Shown one piece after another: positions 1 through 8,318 of a DNA stretch of 57,930 nt (positions are counted from its first letter, which is position 1; every line of letters begins with the position of its first letter). A program made the translations under genes and the position numbers. Under the pieces are notes generated by a model. That model was given only the letters and a program-made list of their open reading frames with translations, had not been told where the DNA came from and did no database searches. This DNA comes from an uncultured Acidimicrobiaceae bacterium (lineage in GTDB: Bacteria > Actinomycetota > Acidimicrobiia > Spongiisociales > UBA5794): positions 1-57,930 of the forward strand of contig CAMYKI010000014.1 of the NCBI GenBank assembly GCA_947258985.1, read 5' to 3'.

Positions 1-672
1 CCACTAGAGGACCCTCGCCGCGGTCGACGCATCCAGTCTGTAGGCCCAGGAGCGTGGGTAGCGCGTGGAGAATGAGTGGATCCAGACGCACCAACACGAT
101 CGGGCGAGCGTATCCTGAAGAAGACTACTCCTCCGGGTGTGGACCCGGGAGCAAGACGATGCTCTTCTTTCCTCTGTCCAAGATGTCGAGACCGGCGAGA
201 CCCACGTCTTCTCTGACTTAGAGCAGCTCAGCGCGTGGCTGCGCGGCGAGATCAGGTGCCCCCGCGGCGGAGACGGCTCTATCTGGCGCCGCGGGACTCC
301 CAAAACCGCGGCACCGGGTACCTAGCCCACCTCTGGAACCCGTGGCATCGCGTCTGCCACCTCGGCGTCGGGAAGATCGTAATTCACCAGCCGCCGTCGA
401 CATAGGCCTCATACGAACTCAGGTCGAAGTGCCCGTGGCGGAGAGCTGCAGTGGCAGATGCGCTGCACGGTCGCGAAGCCCATCGGTAGGGTTCCAGCCA
501 TCGGGGACCCTCGGGGTGCTCCCTGTGTCAACGAGCAGGGATGCTCCTGCTGCTCAGCGTTGATCTCCTCACCCGCCATGTTGACGACCTCGTCGGCTTC
601 TACCGGCTCGTACCGCGTCGTGAGCCGGGTGAACCCTGATGCAGGGAGCCGCGCCAGTTTCGAAATCGAGGT
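1..672. other. Stretch without a convincing gene
   Basis: No reading frame here has a recognisable protein or consistent coding character. The only hint is a plus-strand frame opening with GTG at 137, which reads for about 40 residues and contains a segment resembling small actinobacterial proteins with a 'DVETGE...F.DLEQL..WL' pattern. Its upstream part seems to continue in a different frame, so it is at best a decayed remnant. The stretch ends at a displaced tRNA-Ser 3' end, so it may be the host-side flank of an old integration site. Confidence 0.4.
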
Positions 673-728
673 TGGCGGGCCAGGCAGGACTCGAACCTGA
701 CACCCACGGTTTCCGAAAGGCAAACCTG
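673..728 (-). repeat. Displaced 3' part of a tRNA-Ser (att-like)
   Basis: Read on the minus strand, this has the 3' elements of a serine tRNA: a long variable arm (GGTTT / AAACC stem), a T loop TTCGAGT with a mostly paired T stem, a 7-nt acceptor strand CTGGCCC, a G discriminator base as in tRNA-Ser, and an encoded CCA. The matching 5' acceptor strand GGGCCAG, the D arm and a proper anticodon arm are absent upstream, and the T stem has one mismatch. It cannot be a working tRNA. Such 3' fragments are typically left when an element integrates into a tRNA gene by tyrosine recombinase. That origin is inference. Confidence 0.6.
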
Positions 729-970
729 GTTCCCGGCGTTGCGCGCCTCGGTTGATGAGCTGTGTCGGTTTCATGACCTAGACATACTCATGCGGCGACG
801 CTCATCGCTCAGGGTGAGCACCCAGAAATCATCCAATTGCGCCTTGGTCTCTTCGATTCGGGTCACTTTCGATACCCAAGTAGACCGTCTCGACGCTGCA
901 TTATTGCGGACTCCCGCGGACTTTTCGCGGACTCTTGGCGATTCAGGCGTCTCAGAACTCCCCCGCCAAT
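729..970. other. Gene-free arm with three GCGGACT repeats
   Basis: No gene is visible. GCGGACT occurs at 906-912, 916-922 and 927-933, so the three copies are spaced 10 and 11 bp apart, about one helical turn. Short direct repeats at helical spacing beside a tRNA 3' fragment are the usual look of integrase arm-binding sites. The run lies on the side of the tRNA-Ser fragment where an integrated element would be. No integrase is present, so only the end of an element seems to remain. Confidence 0.4.
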
Positions 971-1005
971 AGACAGAATCCCTTGCAGGGCAGAGGATTC
1001 TGTCT
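971..1005 (-). terminator. Perfect inverted repeat downstream of tRNA-Pro
   Basis: Arms AGACAGAATCC (971-981) and GGATTCTGTCT (995-1005) pair over 11 bp around a 13-nt loop. It begins 2 nt past the 3' end of tRNA-Pro, the place for a transcript terminator or processing hairpin. There is no T-run after it, so it is not a classical intrinsic terminator. Confidence 0.55.
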
Positions 1006-1007
1006 AG

Positions 1008-1081
1008 TCGGGCTGGCCGGATTTGAACCGGCGACCTCTTGACCCCCAGTCAAGCGCGCTGCCATGCTGCGCCACAGCCCG
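1008..1081 (-). tRNA. tRNA-Pro (GGG anticodon)
   Basis: A complete cloverleaf reads on the minus strand: acceptor CGGGCTG pairing with CAGCCCG, a D arm, an anticodon stem CTTGA/TCAAG with loop CTGGGGG giving anticodon GGG, and a T arm GCCGG-TTCAAAT-CCGGC. The discriminator base is A and CCA is not encoded. The anticodon reads CCC and CCU proline codons. It stands alone, 61 bp downstream of the Ntn-hydrolase gene and just upstream of a strong hairpin. Confidence 0.95.
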
Positions 1082-1142
1082 GTACCGGCTCCCGCCGGCA
1101 GACGGCAACGATAGTCGCTCGCCGATGCCATCCGGTCCTGTT

Positions 1143-1952
1143 CTACACCTCGAGCATCGCCTCGACAGACGGATAGGCGCTTCTGAATTCGCTTGCGGCA
1201 ACCTTGGACCACCGCTCACCCAACGGGACGACCATTTCCACCGTCTCCGTCGACACGCACGGATGGCCCCGGGTGACATAGAGCGTCGTCTCCTCACCCC
1301 GGCGGTGAAGCGCATACGAGTACACCGTCTGATGGCCATCATGGCTACAGATACCGGAAGACCCGTCATCGTGCGCCTGCTGCAGCGCAAGCACGTCGTC
1401 AACAGTCCCCGCGGCCTCCACTCGGCGTTGGCCAGCCGTCAGTCGGCGCTCCGTCGTCGGACTCCCCCACGACTGCCCCGGCTCTGCAAAGGCCAGGTGA
1501 TGATTCGAGCGCGCAGTTGGGCCCGACAGCGACTCAACCACCACGTCGTTCCCGCGCACCTCAACGACTGCCACCGCTGTTGAGTCGATCATGATGATGT
1601 TCGCCCAGAGGTACGGCCTACTCGTCACCGCATGGCGTATTGCTGCAATCCCCGCGTCGACACCGCCACCGGCACGCAGGGAGATCTCCGTCAACTCGTC
1701 GTAGTTCGCGTCACCAACGGCGCCGCGAACGTTGGCATCTGTGCAAAACAACCCGTGTTCATTCGCGCCCAGAGAGATCCCCGAGAACACGTCTCTCGCC
1801 TGATCCGTGCCGTCCCAGGTTGACAGTCCCTGCACACCAAAGACCTCACCGTCCAGCGCCAGCCGATCGTCAAACGTATCTCTGGCGAAGTCCTTGTTCT
1901 TGAACAGGACGTACTCGTCGCCCCCGAAGCGACGGACTCCGATCGTGCACAC
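1143..1952 (-). CDS. Ntn-hydrolase of the linear-amide / acyl-transferase type
   Basis: A 269-residue protein starting with GTG and then Cys2. A cysteine directly after the initiator is the hallmark of self-activated N-terminal nucleophile enzymes such as penicillin V acylase, bile-salt hydrolase and the C45 acyl-CoA:6-APA acyltransferases. The segment around residues 60-72 (GANEHGLFCTDANV) fits the conserved Asn/Asp region that completes the active site. No signal peptide is visible, so it is probably cytoplasmic. It would hydrolyse a C-N amide bond, but the substrate cannot be told. The start lies 9 bp after the nnrE stop, which suggests cotranscription as the last gene of the der-to-nnrE run. 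Confidence 0.7.
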   Translation of the reverse strand: MCTIGVRRFGGDEYVLFKNKDFARDTFDDRLALDGEVFGVQGLSTWDGTDQARDVFSGISLGANEHGLFCTDANVRGAVGDANYDELTEISLRAGGGVDAGIAAIRHAVTSRPYLWANIIMIDSTAVAVVEVRGNDVVVESLSGPTARSNHHLAFAEPGQSWGSPTTERRLTAGQRRVEAAGTVDDVLALQQAHDDGSSGICSHDGHQTVYSYALHRRGEETTLYVTRGHPCVSTETVEMVVPLGERWSKVAASEFRSAYPSVEAMLEV

Positions 1953-1961
1953 CTCGGCCGC

Positions 1962-2690
1962 CTACGCCAGTCGGACTATGTCGCCGAGGGCAAAGATCGC
2001 CCCCACGTCTAGATCCAGCGGCTCCCGGCCATACAACTCGGGAGGCACCGAGATATCCGCCAAATAGAGTTCTCCAACTATCCGTTCCGCTTCCGCCGAG
2101 CGCAGGCCTTCTTTCGGCAGCGCCAGGGTCATCGTCGCCGCAGCTCGGATTGCCGGTTCAAACACGATTCCGGTCGAGGTGTCCAACCCTGATGGGGCGT
2201 CCAGCGACAGCACCGGAGCGCTCCCGTCGTTTGCCCACTGGATCAGTTCCGCCGCTCGACCCCGCGGTGCTCCCCGCAGGCTGTACCCGACGATCCCGTC
2301 GATCACCAGGTCGGCGGTCGCATACGGCAAGTCATGCTGGGTAATGGGAAGGTCGAGCGCCTGGAGGACCTGAAGCTGTTCCGCAGCCACAGGCGACATG
2401 CTCTCCAGATCGGCGGTCACCGCAATGCGGACCTCCGCCCCGTACCCGCTCAACCGCCGGGCACAGACCAGCGCCCCTCCCCCGTTTCCACCGGTTCCCG
2501 CCAGGACCACCACCGTTCTTCCCCGCGGATCACCACCGAGGAAGCGTTCCCGAGCCAGGTGCGCCAGATTGCGCCCCGCGTTCTCCATCATTCGCACCAG
2601 GTCGATACCGAAGTCCTCGATCATCGCCCGATCGACTTCGATCATCTGCTCTGTGGTCAGGTACGGAACATCACCTTCAAGCCAGTTCAT
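1962..2690 (-). CDS. nnrE: NAD(P)H-hydrate epimerase (YjeF N-terminal domain)
   Basis: A 242-residue protein with the YjeF N-terminal fold. It has the opening 'YLTTEQMIEVDRAMIEDFGI', the AGRNLAHLA helix, the nucleotide-binding loop GTGGNGGGAL near residue 66, and the VIDGIVGYSLRG segment near residue 130. It interconverts the R and S epimers of hydrated NAD(P)H so that the dehydratase can repair them. In many actinobacteria this domain is fused to the ADP/ATP-dependent dehydratase (NnrD); here only the epimerase is present and no dehydratase is in the window. A GGGGAG ribosome site sits before the ATG. The gene follows the 48-residue membrane protein by 10 bp. Confidence 0.85.
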   Translation of the reverse strand: MNWLEGDVPYLTTEQMIEVDRAMIEDFGIDLVRMMENAGRNLAHLARERFLGGDPRGRTVVVLAGTGGNGGGALVCARRLSGYGAEVRIAVTADLESMSPVAAEQLQVLQALDLPITQHDLPYATADLVIDGIVGYSLRGAPRGRAAELIQWANDGSAPVLSLDAPSGLDTSTGIVFEPAIRAAATMTLALPKEGLRSAEAERIVGELYLADISVPPELYGREPLDLDVGAIFALGDIVRLA

Positions 2691-2700
2691 GGCATCTCCC

Positions 2701-2847
2701 CTAGAGCTTGTCGATCAGCCAGCCGACGCCCTGCACGAGACGCCAACCGAGGTAGAGGGCGGTCAAGGTCAGGATGATCATGAAGCCGACCGGCCACTTC
2801 TCTTCATCATCCGTCTCGACCGGCGAACCGCCGGATTCCTCAGCCAT
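2701..2847 (-). CDS. Small single-pass membrane protein, 48 aa
   Basis: A short frame: an acidic N-terminus (MAEESGGSPVETDDEE), one hydrophobic span (about residues 19-36) and a short C-terminal end (DKL). It starts 3 bp downstream of the carboxyltransferase stop and ends 10 bp upstream of nnrE, so it is translationally packed into the operon. This argues that it is a real gene. I do not recognise a named family. Actinobacterial acyl-CoA carboxylase loci often carry a small extra subunit gene (AccE/PccE) next to the beta subunit, but this membrane protein does not resemble it. Its function is unknown. Confidence 0.6.
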   Translation of the reverse strand: MAEESGGSPVETDDEEKWPVGFMIILTLTALYLGWRLVQGVGWLIDKL

Positions 2848-2849
2848 TG

Positions 2850-4385
2850 TTATACCGGGGGCACGCCGTGACGACGCTCTGAGAACGCCCGATTCTTTCG
2901 TACGGCATAGGCGAGCCTCTCCATGATCTCGGTTCGCAGGTCTTCCGGTTCGACTACACCGTCGACGATGAGCTCGGAAGCAACCCGCATCAGATCGATG
3001 TCCTCGTCATACTCGGCCTGACGCTCGGCAACGAAATCGGCACGCTGCTCCTCGGGCAGCTCCTGGATCTTGTTGTAGTAGACGGCATTGACGGCCGCTT
3101 CAGGCCCCATCACAGCGATTTCAGCCGTCGGCAGGGCCAATGTCACGTCGGGACGGAATCCAGGGCCTGAGAAGGCATACAGGCCCGCTCCGTAAGCCTT
3201 CCTCACGATGATCGACAGCCGGGGCACGGTCGCTTCGGCAATCGCCGTCAGCATCTTCGCCCCGGCACGGATGATTCCCTGACGTTCGACATCGGTGCCG
3301 ATCATGAACCCGGGAACATCCGCAAAGAACACCAGGGGAATGTTGAATGCGTCGCACAGCCAAATGAACCTTGTCGCCTTGTCCGCCGAATCAACAAACA
3401 GCACTCCGCCAAGGTGTTGTGGCTGTGAGGCGACAATGCCAACAGGCTGCCCGTCGATCCGGGCTAGAGCGGTAATCACCTCGGGCGCAAAGAGCTCCTT
3501 GATCTGCAGCAGGCTGCCTTCATCAAAGATGCCGCGGAGGAAGTCCACCATGTCGTACACGGAATTCGGCACCTCCGGGAGGATCTCCACAGGCACATAT
3601 TCTGGATGCGGGGCCGCTCCTTCATACGTAGTCGGCAATACCCGAAAGTTGTCCGGCATGTACGAGAAGTAGAAGCGAGCCCACTCGATCGCCTCTTCAT
3701 CGGATTCGACCAGGACATCGCCACAACCCGAGGTGGTGCAGTGCATGCGGGCACCGCCCAGATCCTCGAGCGTGGTCGTCTCGCCGACAACCATTTCCGC
3801 CATTCGTGGCGAACCGAGGTACATCGAAGCGTTCCCGTCGACCATGATCACGACGTCGCAAAACGCGGGGATATAGGCGCCACCCGCGGCCGATGGGCCA
3901 AAGAGACAGCAGATCTGGGGAACACGCCCCGACAGCCGAACCTGGTTGTAGAAGATCTTGCCGGCGCCACGCCTCCCGGGAAACAGGTCGATCTGGTCCG
4001 TGATTCGAGCACCGGCGGAATCAATCAGGTAGAAGACCGGCAGCATCTCGTCGTAGGCAAACTCCAGCGTACGGATCATCTTTTCGACCGTGAGCCTGCC
4101 CCAGCTCCCTGCCTTTACGGTTGGGTCGTTTGCGATCACGGCGACCGGGCGGCCGTCGACCGTCCCCCGTCCCGTGACGACTCCGTCGGCGCCGTGCTCC
4201 GGTGTTGCCGTATTGGCAAGGAGACCGTCCTCGACGAACGACCCGGGGTCGAGCAGCATTGCGACGCGGTCGCGTACGAACATCTTCTTCTGCGTCTTCA
4301 GCTTGTCATGGTGGCGTTGCGGTCCGCCGCGACGCGCCGTCTCCGCTGCTCCGCGGAACCGTTCGAAGGGCGTTTCTGTCGCCAC
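2850..4385 (-). CDS. Acyl-CoA carboxylase carboxyltransferase (beta) subunit
   Basis: A 511-residue protein of the propionyl-/acetyl-CoA carboxylase beta family, full length for the group. Both crotonase-like carboxyltransferase halves are present: the N-terminal half with KMFVRDRVAMLLD, the DGVVTG segment, SAGARI and GPSAAGGAY (CoA oxyanion loop), and the C-terminal half with FADVPGFMIG and the KAYGAGLYA segment. It transfers the carboxyl group from carboxybiotin to an acyl-CoA, feeding fatty-acid or propionate metabolism. The biotinylated alpha subunit is not in this window. The start is 2 bp after the der stop, within the same transcriptional run. Whether it prefers acetyl-, propionyl- or methylmalonyl-CoA cannot be settled by eye. 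Confidence 0.9.
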   Translation of the reverse strand: MATETPFERFRGAAETARRGGPQRHHDKLKTQKKMFVRDRVAMLLDPGSFVEDGLLANTATPEHGADGVVTGRGTVDGRPVAVIANDPTVKAGSWGRLTVEKMIRTLEFAYDEMLPVFYLIDSAGARITDQIDLFPGRRGAGKIFYNQVRLSGRVPQICCLFGPSAAGGAYIPAFCDVVIMVDGNASMYLGSPRMAEMVVGETTTLEDLGGARMHCTTSGCGDVLVESDEEAIEWARFYFSYMPDNFRVLPTTYEGAAPHPEYVPVEILPEVPNSVYDMVDFLRGIFDEGSLLQIKELFAPEVITALARIDGQPVGIVASQPQHLGGVLFVDSADKATRFIWLCDAFNIPLVFFADVPGFMIGTDVERQGIIRAGAKMLTAIAEATVPRLSIIVRKAYGAGLYAFSGPGFRPDVTLALPTAEIAVMGPEAAVNAVYYNKIQELPEEQRADFVAERQAEYDEDIDLMRVASELIVDGVVEPEDLRTEIMERLAYAVRKNRAFSERRHGVPPV

Positions 4386-4387
4386 GA

Positions 4388-5707
4388 TTACCTCCGGTTG
4401 TGCCGTCTGCGTGCGGTCAGTCGCAGGGGTGTCCCCATGAAGTCGTACTCCTCACGCAGCCGGTTCTCCAGATAGCGTAGGTAGTCCTCCCCGATATCGC
4501 CGCCTCGAAGGAACAGCACGAAGCTGGGTGGTTCGGTCTCAGCCTGCGAGGCATAGATGATCCGGGGCCGTTTCCCCTTCCTGACCGGCGGCGGGTGCGC
4601 CTGTTGCCACTGCCTGATCAGACGGTTCAGCTCTCCCGTCGGGATCCGATGCCTGCGATTCTCCAGTACCGCCCGAATTGCCGACGGGAGCCGGTGGACA
4701 CGGCTTCCGGTCTTTGCCGCCATTCTCAGTACCGGCGCCCAGGAGACAAAAGCAAGCCGGTCGGCTACTGAATCCTCAGTATGCTCCCGCTCTTCGTCGG
4801 TGATGATGTCCCACTTGTTGAGCAGCACGATCAGACCGGCTCCGGAGTCGGCGATCTCTTCCGCCAGGCGTTGTTCCTGGTGGGTCGCTCCCCTGGTTCC
4901 GTCGACTACGAGAAGGGCTACATCTGCCCTCCGCAAACTCTCCCGCGCCCGGATGACTGCGTAAAACTCGACGTCGTCCTTGATCTTGGTACGACGCTTG
5001 ATACCTGCAGTGTCGATAATCTCAAACGGCTCACCGTCCAGGTCGACCACGAGATTGATCGGATCCCGGGTGGTCCCCGGCACCTCAGAAACAAGTACCC
5101 GGTCGGTACCAGCCAGCTGGTTGAGCAGTGTTGACTTGCCGACGTTGGGTCTGCCGATAATCGCCAGACGAGCTATGTCCGATTCCTCAGACTCCTCATC
5201 CTCGAATACGGGCAATGCATCCACCAATTCGTCGAGGAAGTCCCCGGTCCCCCTTCCGTGCTTGGCGCTCACCGCGATGGGCTCTCCCAGCCCGAGACCC
5301 CACAGGTGCTCCAGGCTCTCTTCCTGGCGGGGCCCGTCCACCTTGTTCGCCACGAACAGGAACGGAACACCGCTGCGCAGCAGCAGGCGGGCGACGCCCT
5401 GATCGTCATCGACCACAGCGGATGTGGCATCGGCCACGAATATGACCAGGTCGGCGCCACCGACGGCAATCTCCGCTTGCTCTCTGATGTTCATCGTGAG
5501 CTCTTCGTCCGGGTTCAGCTCCCAGCCGCCGGTGTCTATGAGAAGGAAACGGTTGCCGAGCCAATCCGCATCGAACTCGCGGCGGTCCCTGGTCACCCCC
5601 GGCTGCTCATCGACCACAGCCGCTTTACGTTGCAGGATCCGGTTGACCAGGGTCGACTTCCCCACGTTGGGGCGACCGAGGATGGTGACGACGGGTAGCC
5701 GGCTCAT
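4388..5707 (-). CDS. der: Ribosome-assembly GTPase Der (EngA)
   Basis: A 439-residue protein with two tandem G domains, unique to Der. P-loops GRPNVGKS lie at residues 11-18 and 185-192, DTGG and DTAG switch motifs are present, NKVD is at 121-124 and NKWD in the second domain. A C-terminal KH-like domain ends in a basic tail (RLTARRRHNRR). It acts in 50S subunit maturation. The ATG overlaps the stop of the upstream DUF512 gene by 4 nt, and the carboxyltransferase follows by 2 bp. In mycobacteria der (Rv1713) also lies next to cmk and the scp/rlu genes, a conserved context seen here about 3 kb away. Confidence 0.97.
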   Translation of the reverse strand: MSRLPVVTILGRPNVGKSTLVNRILQRKAAVVDEQPGVTRDRREFDADWLGNRFLLIDTGGWELNPDEELTMNIREQAEIAVGGADLVIFVADATSAVVDDDQGVARLLLRSGVPFLFVANKVDGPRQEESLEHLWGLGLGEPIAVSAKHGRGTGDFLDELVDALPVFEDEESEESDIARLAIIGRPNVGKSTLLNQLAGTDRVLVSEVPGTTRDPINLVVDLDGEPFEIIDTAGIKRRTKIKDDVEFYAVIRARESLRRADVALLVVDGTRGATHQEQRLAEEIADSGAGLIVLLNKWDIITDEEREHTEDSVADRLAFVSWAPVLRMAAKTGSRVHRLPSAIRAVLENRRHRIPTGELNRLIRQWQQAHPPPVRKGKRPRIIYASQAETEPPSFVLFLRGGDIGEDYLRYLENRLREEYDFMGTPLRLTARRRHNRR

Positions 5708-7089
5708 GCGATAGCTCCGGCTATCAGCCCGGCCACAGTCGGCTGCACCACGTCGACCGGCTTCGAGGTGACCGCCGCCACGTCTTCGATGGCGGTGTCG
5801 TCGAGGAACCGGCCTCCGGGCACCGCTGTGTTCGGAACTAGATACCTCCTCACCGGACCGTCGTCTGCGCGCAGCGCCGCGGCCACGTCGTCACCAACGA
5901 GCAAGCCGGCCACGGCCACGTTTCCGCCAAAGAACTCGTTCTTCACACCCAAAACGCGCATCCGGCGCTCGGTGAGCGCTTCGAGACGGGGTAACAGATT
6001 GGCGAACATCTGCGCACCGTACTCGCCCGTGACGATCACGACGGGACCGTCGCCCGTATCCTCGGGTCCGCGGCGCTCGGGCCGTTCCTCCCGGTAGCCC
6101 TCGGCGGGGGCGGCCGGAATCTCTCTCCAGGCGCCCGTCATCTCCGGAAACGCTGCCGAACGACCCTCTTCCAGAACCTCGAGTTCGTCCACGAATCCCC
6201 GGATCATGCCTATGCCGTTCTCATGCTGAGCAAAGTCCTCGTAGTGCGGGCTTTCCGGCACCGTTTGGCCTGCGACTAGATACATCTCGTCCGACGCAAA
6301 GAACATGCGCCGTCCGATCCGCTTCCGAGCCTGCTCCTGCCAATAATGCACAATCTCGAGATCGGCGGCGGCGTCCTCTGCGGTGTGGGTGACGAGGCTG
6401 GTCTCCTTGCCGTGCTTCGACAGACCAAGGGGCACTATGCCCACGGAGGCCAGTCGTGGATATCGGATGAGGATCTCGGCACAAGTTTGCTCGAGCGTGG
6501 CACCGGAGTTGACACCCGGGCATAGGACTATCTGGCCGTGAACGGTGACGCCGTTGTCGAGGAGCGCTTGCAGCCAGCGAAGGCTCGTGGCCCCCCTCGG
6601 ATTGCGAAGCATCTGCGATCGGACTGCCGGGTCCGTGGCGTGAATCGATACGTACAAGGGCCCCAGCCGTTCTTCCACAACTCGCGCCAGGTCCAACTCA
6701 GTGAACCGCGTCAGCGTCGTGAAGTTGCCGTAGAGGAACGACAGTCGGTAATCATCGTCCTTCAAGTAGAGGGTGGTCCTCATCCCTGGGGGCAGCTGAT
6801 AGATGAAACAGAACTCGCAGTGGTTGTCGCAGGTCTGTACCCGGTCGAAGATCGACGAACTCAAGCGGAGGCCGAGCGGAGCGCCCGGCAACTTTTCGAT
6901 GGAGATCTCGTCGGTGTTACCGGACCGTCGCACCAATAGGGACAGGTCGGCTTCGTCAACCAGCTGCTGATACTCGATCACGTCGGTGGGGACGACGCCG
7001 TTGACGCTCAACAGCTCGTCGCCGCGTACCAGCCCAGCTTCCGCGGCGGGGCTGCCGGCCAATACTTCCAGGATTGTCGGATTCGACAT
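5704..7089 (-). CDS. DUF512-type radical-SAM protein with PDZ domain
   Basis: About 461 residues from the ATG at 7089. An upstream start at 7131 is possible but adds a 14-residue non-conserved leader. It begins with a PDZ-like domain (LAGSPAAEAGLVRGDELLSV), then has a radical-SAM cysteine cluster C-x3-C-x2-C at residues 87, 91 and 94 (CDNHCEFC), followed by the DUF512 region. The family is common next to der in actinobacteria and cyanobacteria. Its reaction is unknown; it should bind a 4Fe-4S cluster and S-adenosylmethionine. Its stop overlaps the der start by 4 nt. It diverges from ispH across about 75 bp, so promoters for both directions should lie in 7090-7164. Confidence 0.88.
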   Translation of the reverse strand: MSNPTILEVLAGSPAAEAGLVRGDELLSVNGVVPTDVIEYQQLVDEADLSLLVRRSGNTDEISIEKLPGAPLGLRLSSSIFDRVQTCDNHCEFCFIYQLPPGMRTTLYLKDDDYRLSFLYGNFTTLTRFTELDLARVVEERLGPLYVSIHATDPAVRSQMLRNPRGATSLRWLQALLDNGVTVHGQIVLCPGVNSGATLEQTCAEILIRYPRLASVGIVPLGLSKHGKETSLVTHTAEDAAADLEIVHYWQEQARKRIGRRMFFASDEMYLVAGQTVPESPHYEDFAQHENGIGMIRGFVDELEVLEEGRSAAFPEMTGAWREIPAAPAEGYREERPERRGPEDTGDGPVVIVTGEYGAQMFANLLPRLEALTERRMRVLGVKNEFFGGNVAVAGLLVGDDVAAALRADDGPVRRYLVPNTAVPGGRFLDDTAIEDVAAVTSKPVDVVQPTVAGLIAGAIA

Positions 7090-7164
7090 AGGACGCAGAG
7101 GATAGGACCCGGGGGCAGCGAACGGACACAAGCTTGTCAGTTACCGACCCGATCATCTCCTACC

Positions 7165-8220
7165 ATGACGGTCATGGTTGAAAGAGTGCTTCTGGCGCAG
7201 CCGCGCGGTTTCTGTGCGGGGGTCGAGATGGCTATCAAAGCGCTGACCTGGATGGTCAACATCTTCGACGAGCCGGTCTATTGCTATCACGAAATAGTCC
7301 ACAACGAAGCCGTCGTCGATGCCTTCGAGCGCGCCGGGGTCATCTTCGTCGACGAAGTCGAGGAAGTGCCTCCCGGCAAGCCCATCATGCTCTCGGCGCA
7401 CGGTTCGGCTCCGGAGATCGTCGCAGAAGCACAGCAGCGAGCTGCCGTCATGGTCGATGCGGTTTGCCCCCTTGTCACCAAGGTGCACCACGAGGTGAAG
7501 ATGATGGCGAGCAAAGGATTCGACATCATCTACGTCGGCCATGAAGGCCACGATGAGGCGGTTGGGGCCGTCGCCGAAGCCCCCGATGCAGTGACCCTGG
7601 TGGATCCGAGTCAGGGCCTTGGCTCCTTCGCTGCCGGGGATGCCGGCCGGGTGGCGCTGCTCGCCCAGACGACGCTTGGGATGCACGAATGGGAGGGTGT
7701 CCTTGATGACGCCAGGGAGCGGTATCCGGCGCTCACCACCGCCAGACGTAGTGATCTTTGTTACGCAACGACGAATCGACAGACCGCCATTCGTCAGCTT
7801 GCGAGCCGATCCGACACCATTCTGGTTGTTGGGTCGGAAACCTCGTCGAACACTCAGGCCCTCGTGAGGGTGGGGCGCAAAGAGGGTACGCCGTCGTATC
7901 GTGTTGACGGACCGGGCGATATCGATCCGCTCTGGCTGGAAGGAGCCGACGTCGTTGGTGTCACCGCGGGAGCCTCAGCCCCGGACCAGCGAGTGCGAGA
8001 AGTGATCGCAGCGGTGGCCCCTGCTCGCGGTGTCTCGATCCTTTCGATCACCGACGAGGACGAGTACTTCCCTCTCCCCCCGTCCCTCCGTCGACTGGTC
8101 AAAACCCTGCAGACGGTCGTCGAAGCTGGGTTTGCGGTGCCGAACCCAGGGCGACCTGGTCCCATCGAAAACGATCCGGACTACTCGGCAACAGGGGCGC
8201 TTGACCTACTGGGGGTCTAG
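7165..8220 (+). CDS. ispH: 4-Hydroxy-3-methylbut-2-enyl diphosphate reductase
   Basis: A 351-residue IspH/LytB. It performs the last step of the non-mevalonate (MEP) pathway, reducing HMBPP to IPP and DMAPP with a 4Fe-4S cluster. The three cluster cysteines are visible: C17 in RGFCAGV, C101 in DAVCPLVTKVH and C199 in SDLCYATTNRQ. The substrate histidines fall in HEIVHN and LSAHGSAPE. The start ATG at 7165 is followed by a second in-frame ATG at 7174, which may be the true one. It is one of few plus-strand genes in the first 20 kb. It converges on cmk, and a repeated palindromic element lies between their stops. Confidence 0.96.
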   Translation: MTVMVERVLLAQPRGFCAGVEMAIKALTWMVNIFDEPVYCYHEIVHNEAVVDAFERAGVIFVDEVEEVPPGKPIMLSAHGSAPEIVAEAQQRAAVMVDAVCPLVTKVHHEVKMMASKGFDIIYVGHEGHDEAVGAVAEAPDAVTLVDPSQGLGSFAAGDAGRVALLAQTTLGMHEWEGVLDDARERYPALTTARRSDLCYATTNRQTAIRQLASRSDTILVVGSETSSNTQALVRVGRKEGTPSYRVDGPGDIDPLWLEGADVVGVTAGASAPDQRVREVIAAVAPARGVSILSITDEDEYFPLPPSLRRLVKTLQTVVEAGFAVPNPGRPGPIENDPDYSATGALDLLGV

Positions 8221-8318
8221 GAGACTGCTGAGCAAATGGCGTGCGGACTGGCTCGGCCTCAAAGACGCCCGGTCACAGACACGGCTGCGAGGCCAAACTG
8301 ACATTGCTCAACAGGCTC
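8214..8318 (-). repeat. Copy A of a ~100-bp palindromic intergenic repeat
   Basis: Read on the minus strand, this segment matches 44936-45038 on the plus strand at roughly nine positions in ten. An outer stem GAGCAA / TTGCTC (8304-8309 and 8230-8235) encloses about 80 nt, with an inner GGCCTC / GAGGCC pairing. It fills the gap between the convergent genes ispH and cmk and includes both stop codons. In the other copy the outer stem is GAACAA / TTGTTC, a paired change that keeps the stem. It could be a REP-like element, a bidirectional terminator or a structured RNA. Confidence 0.75.
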
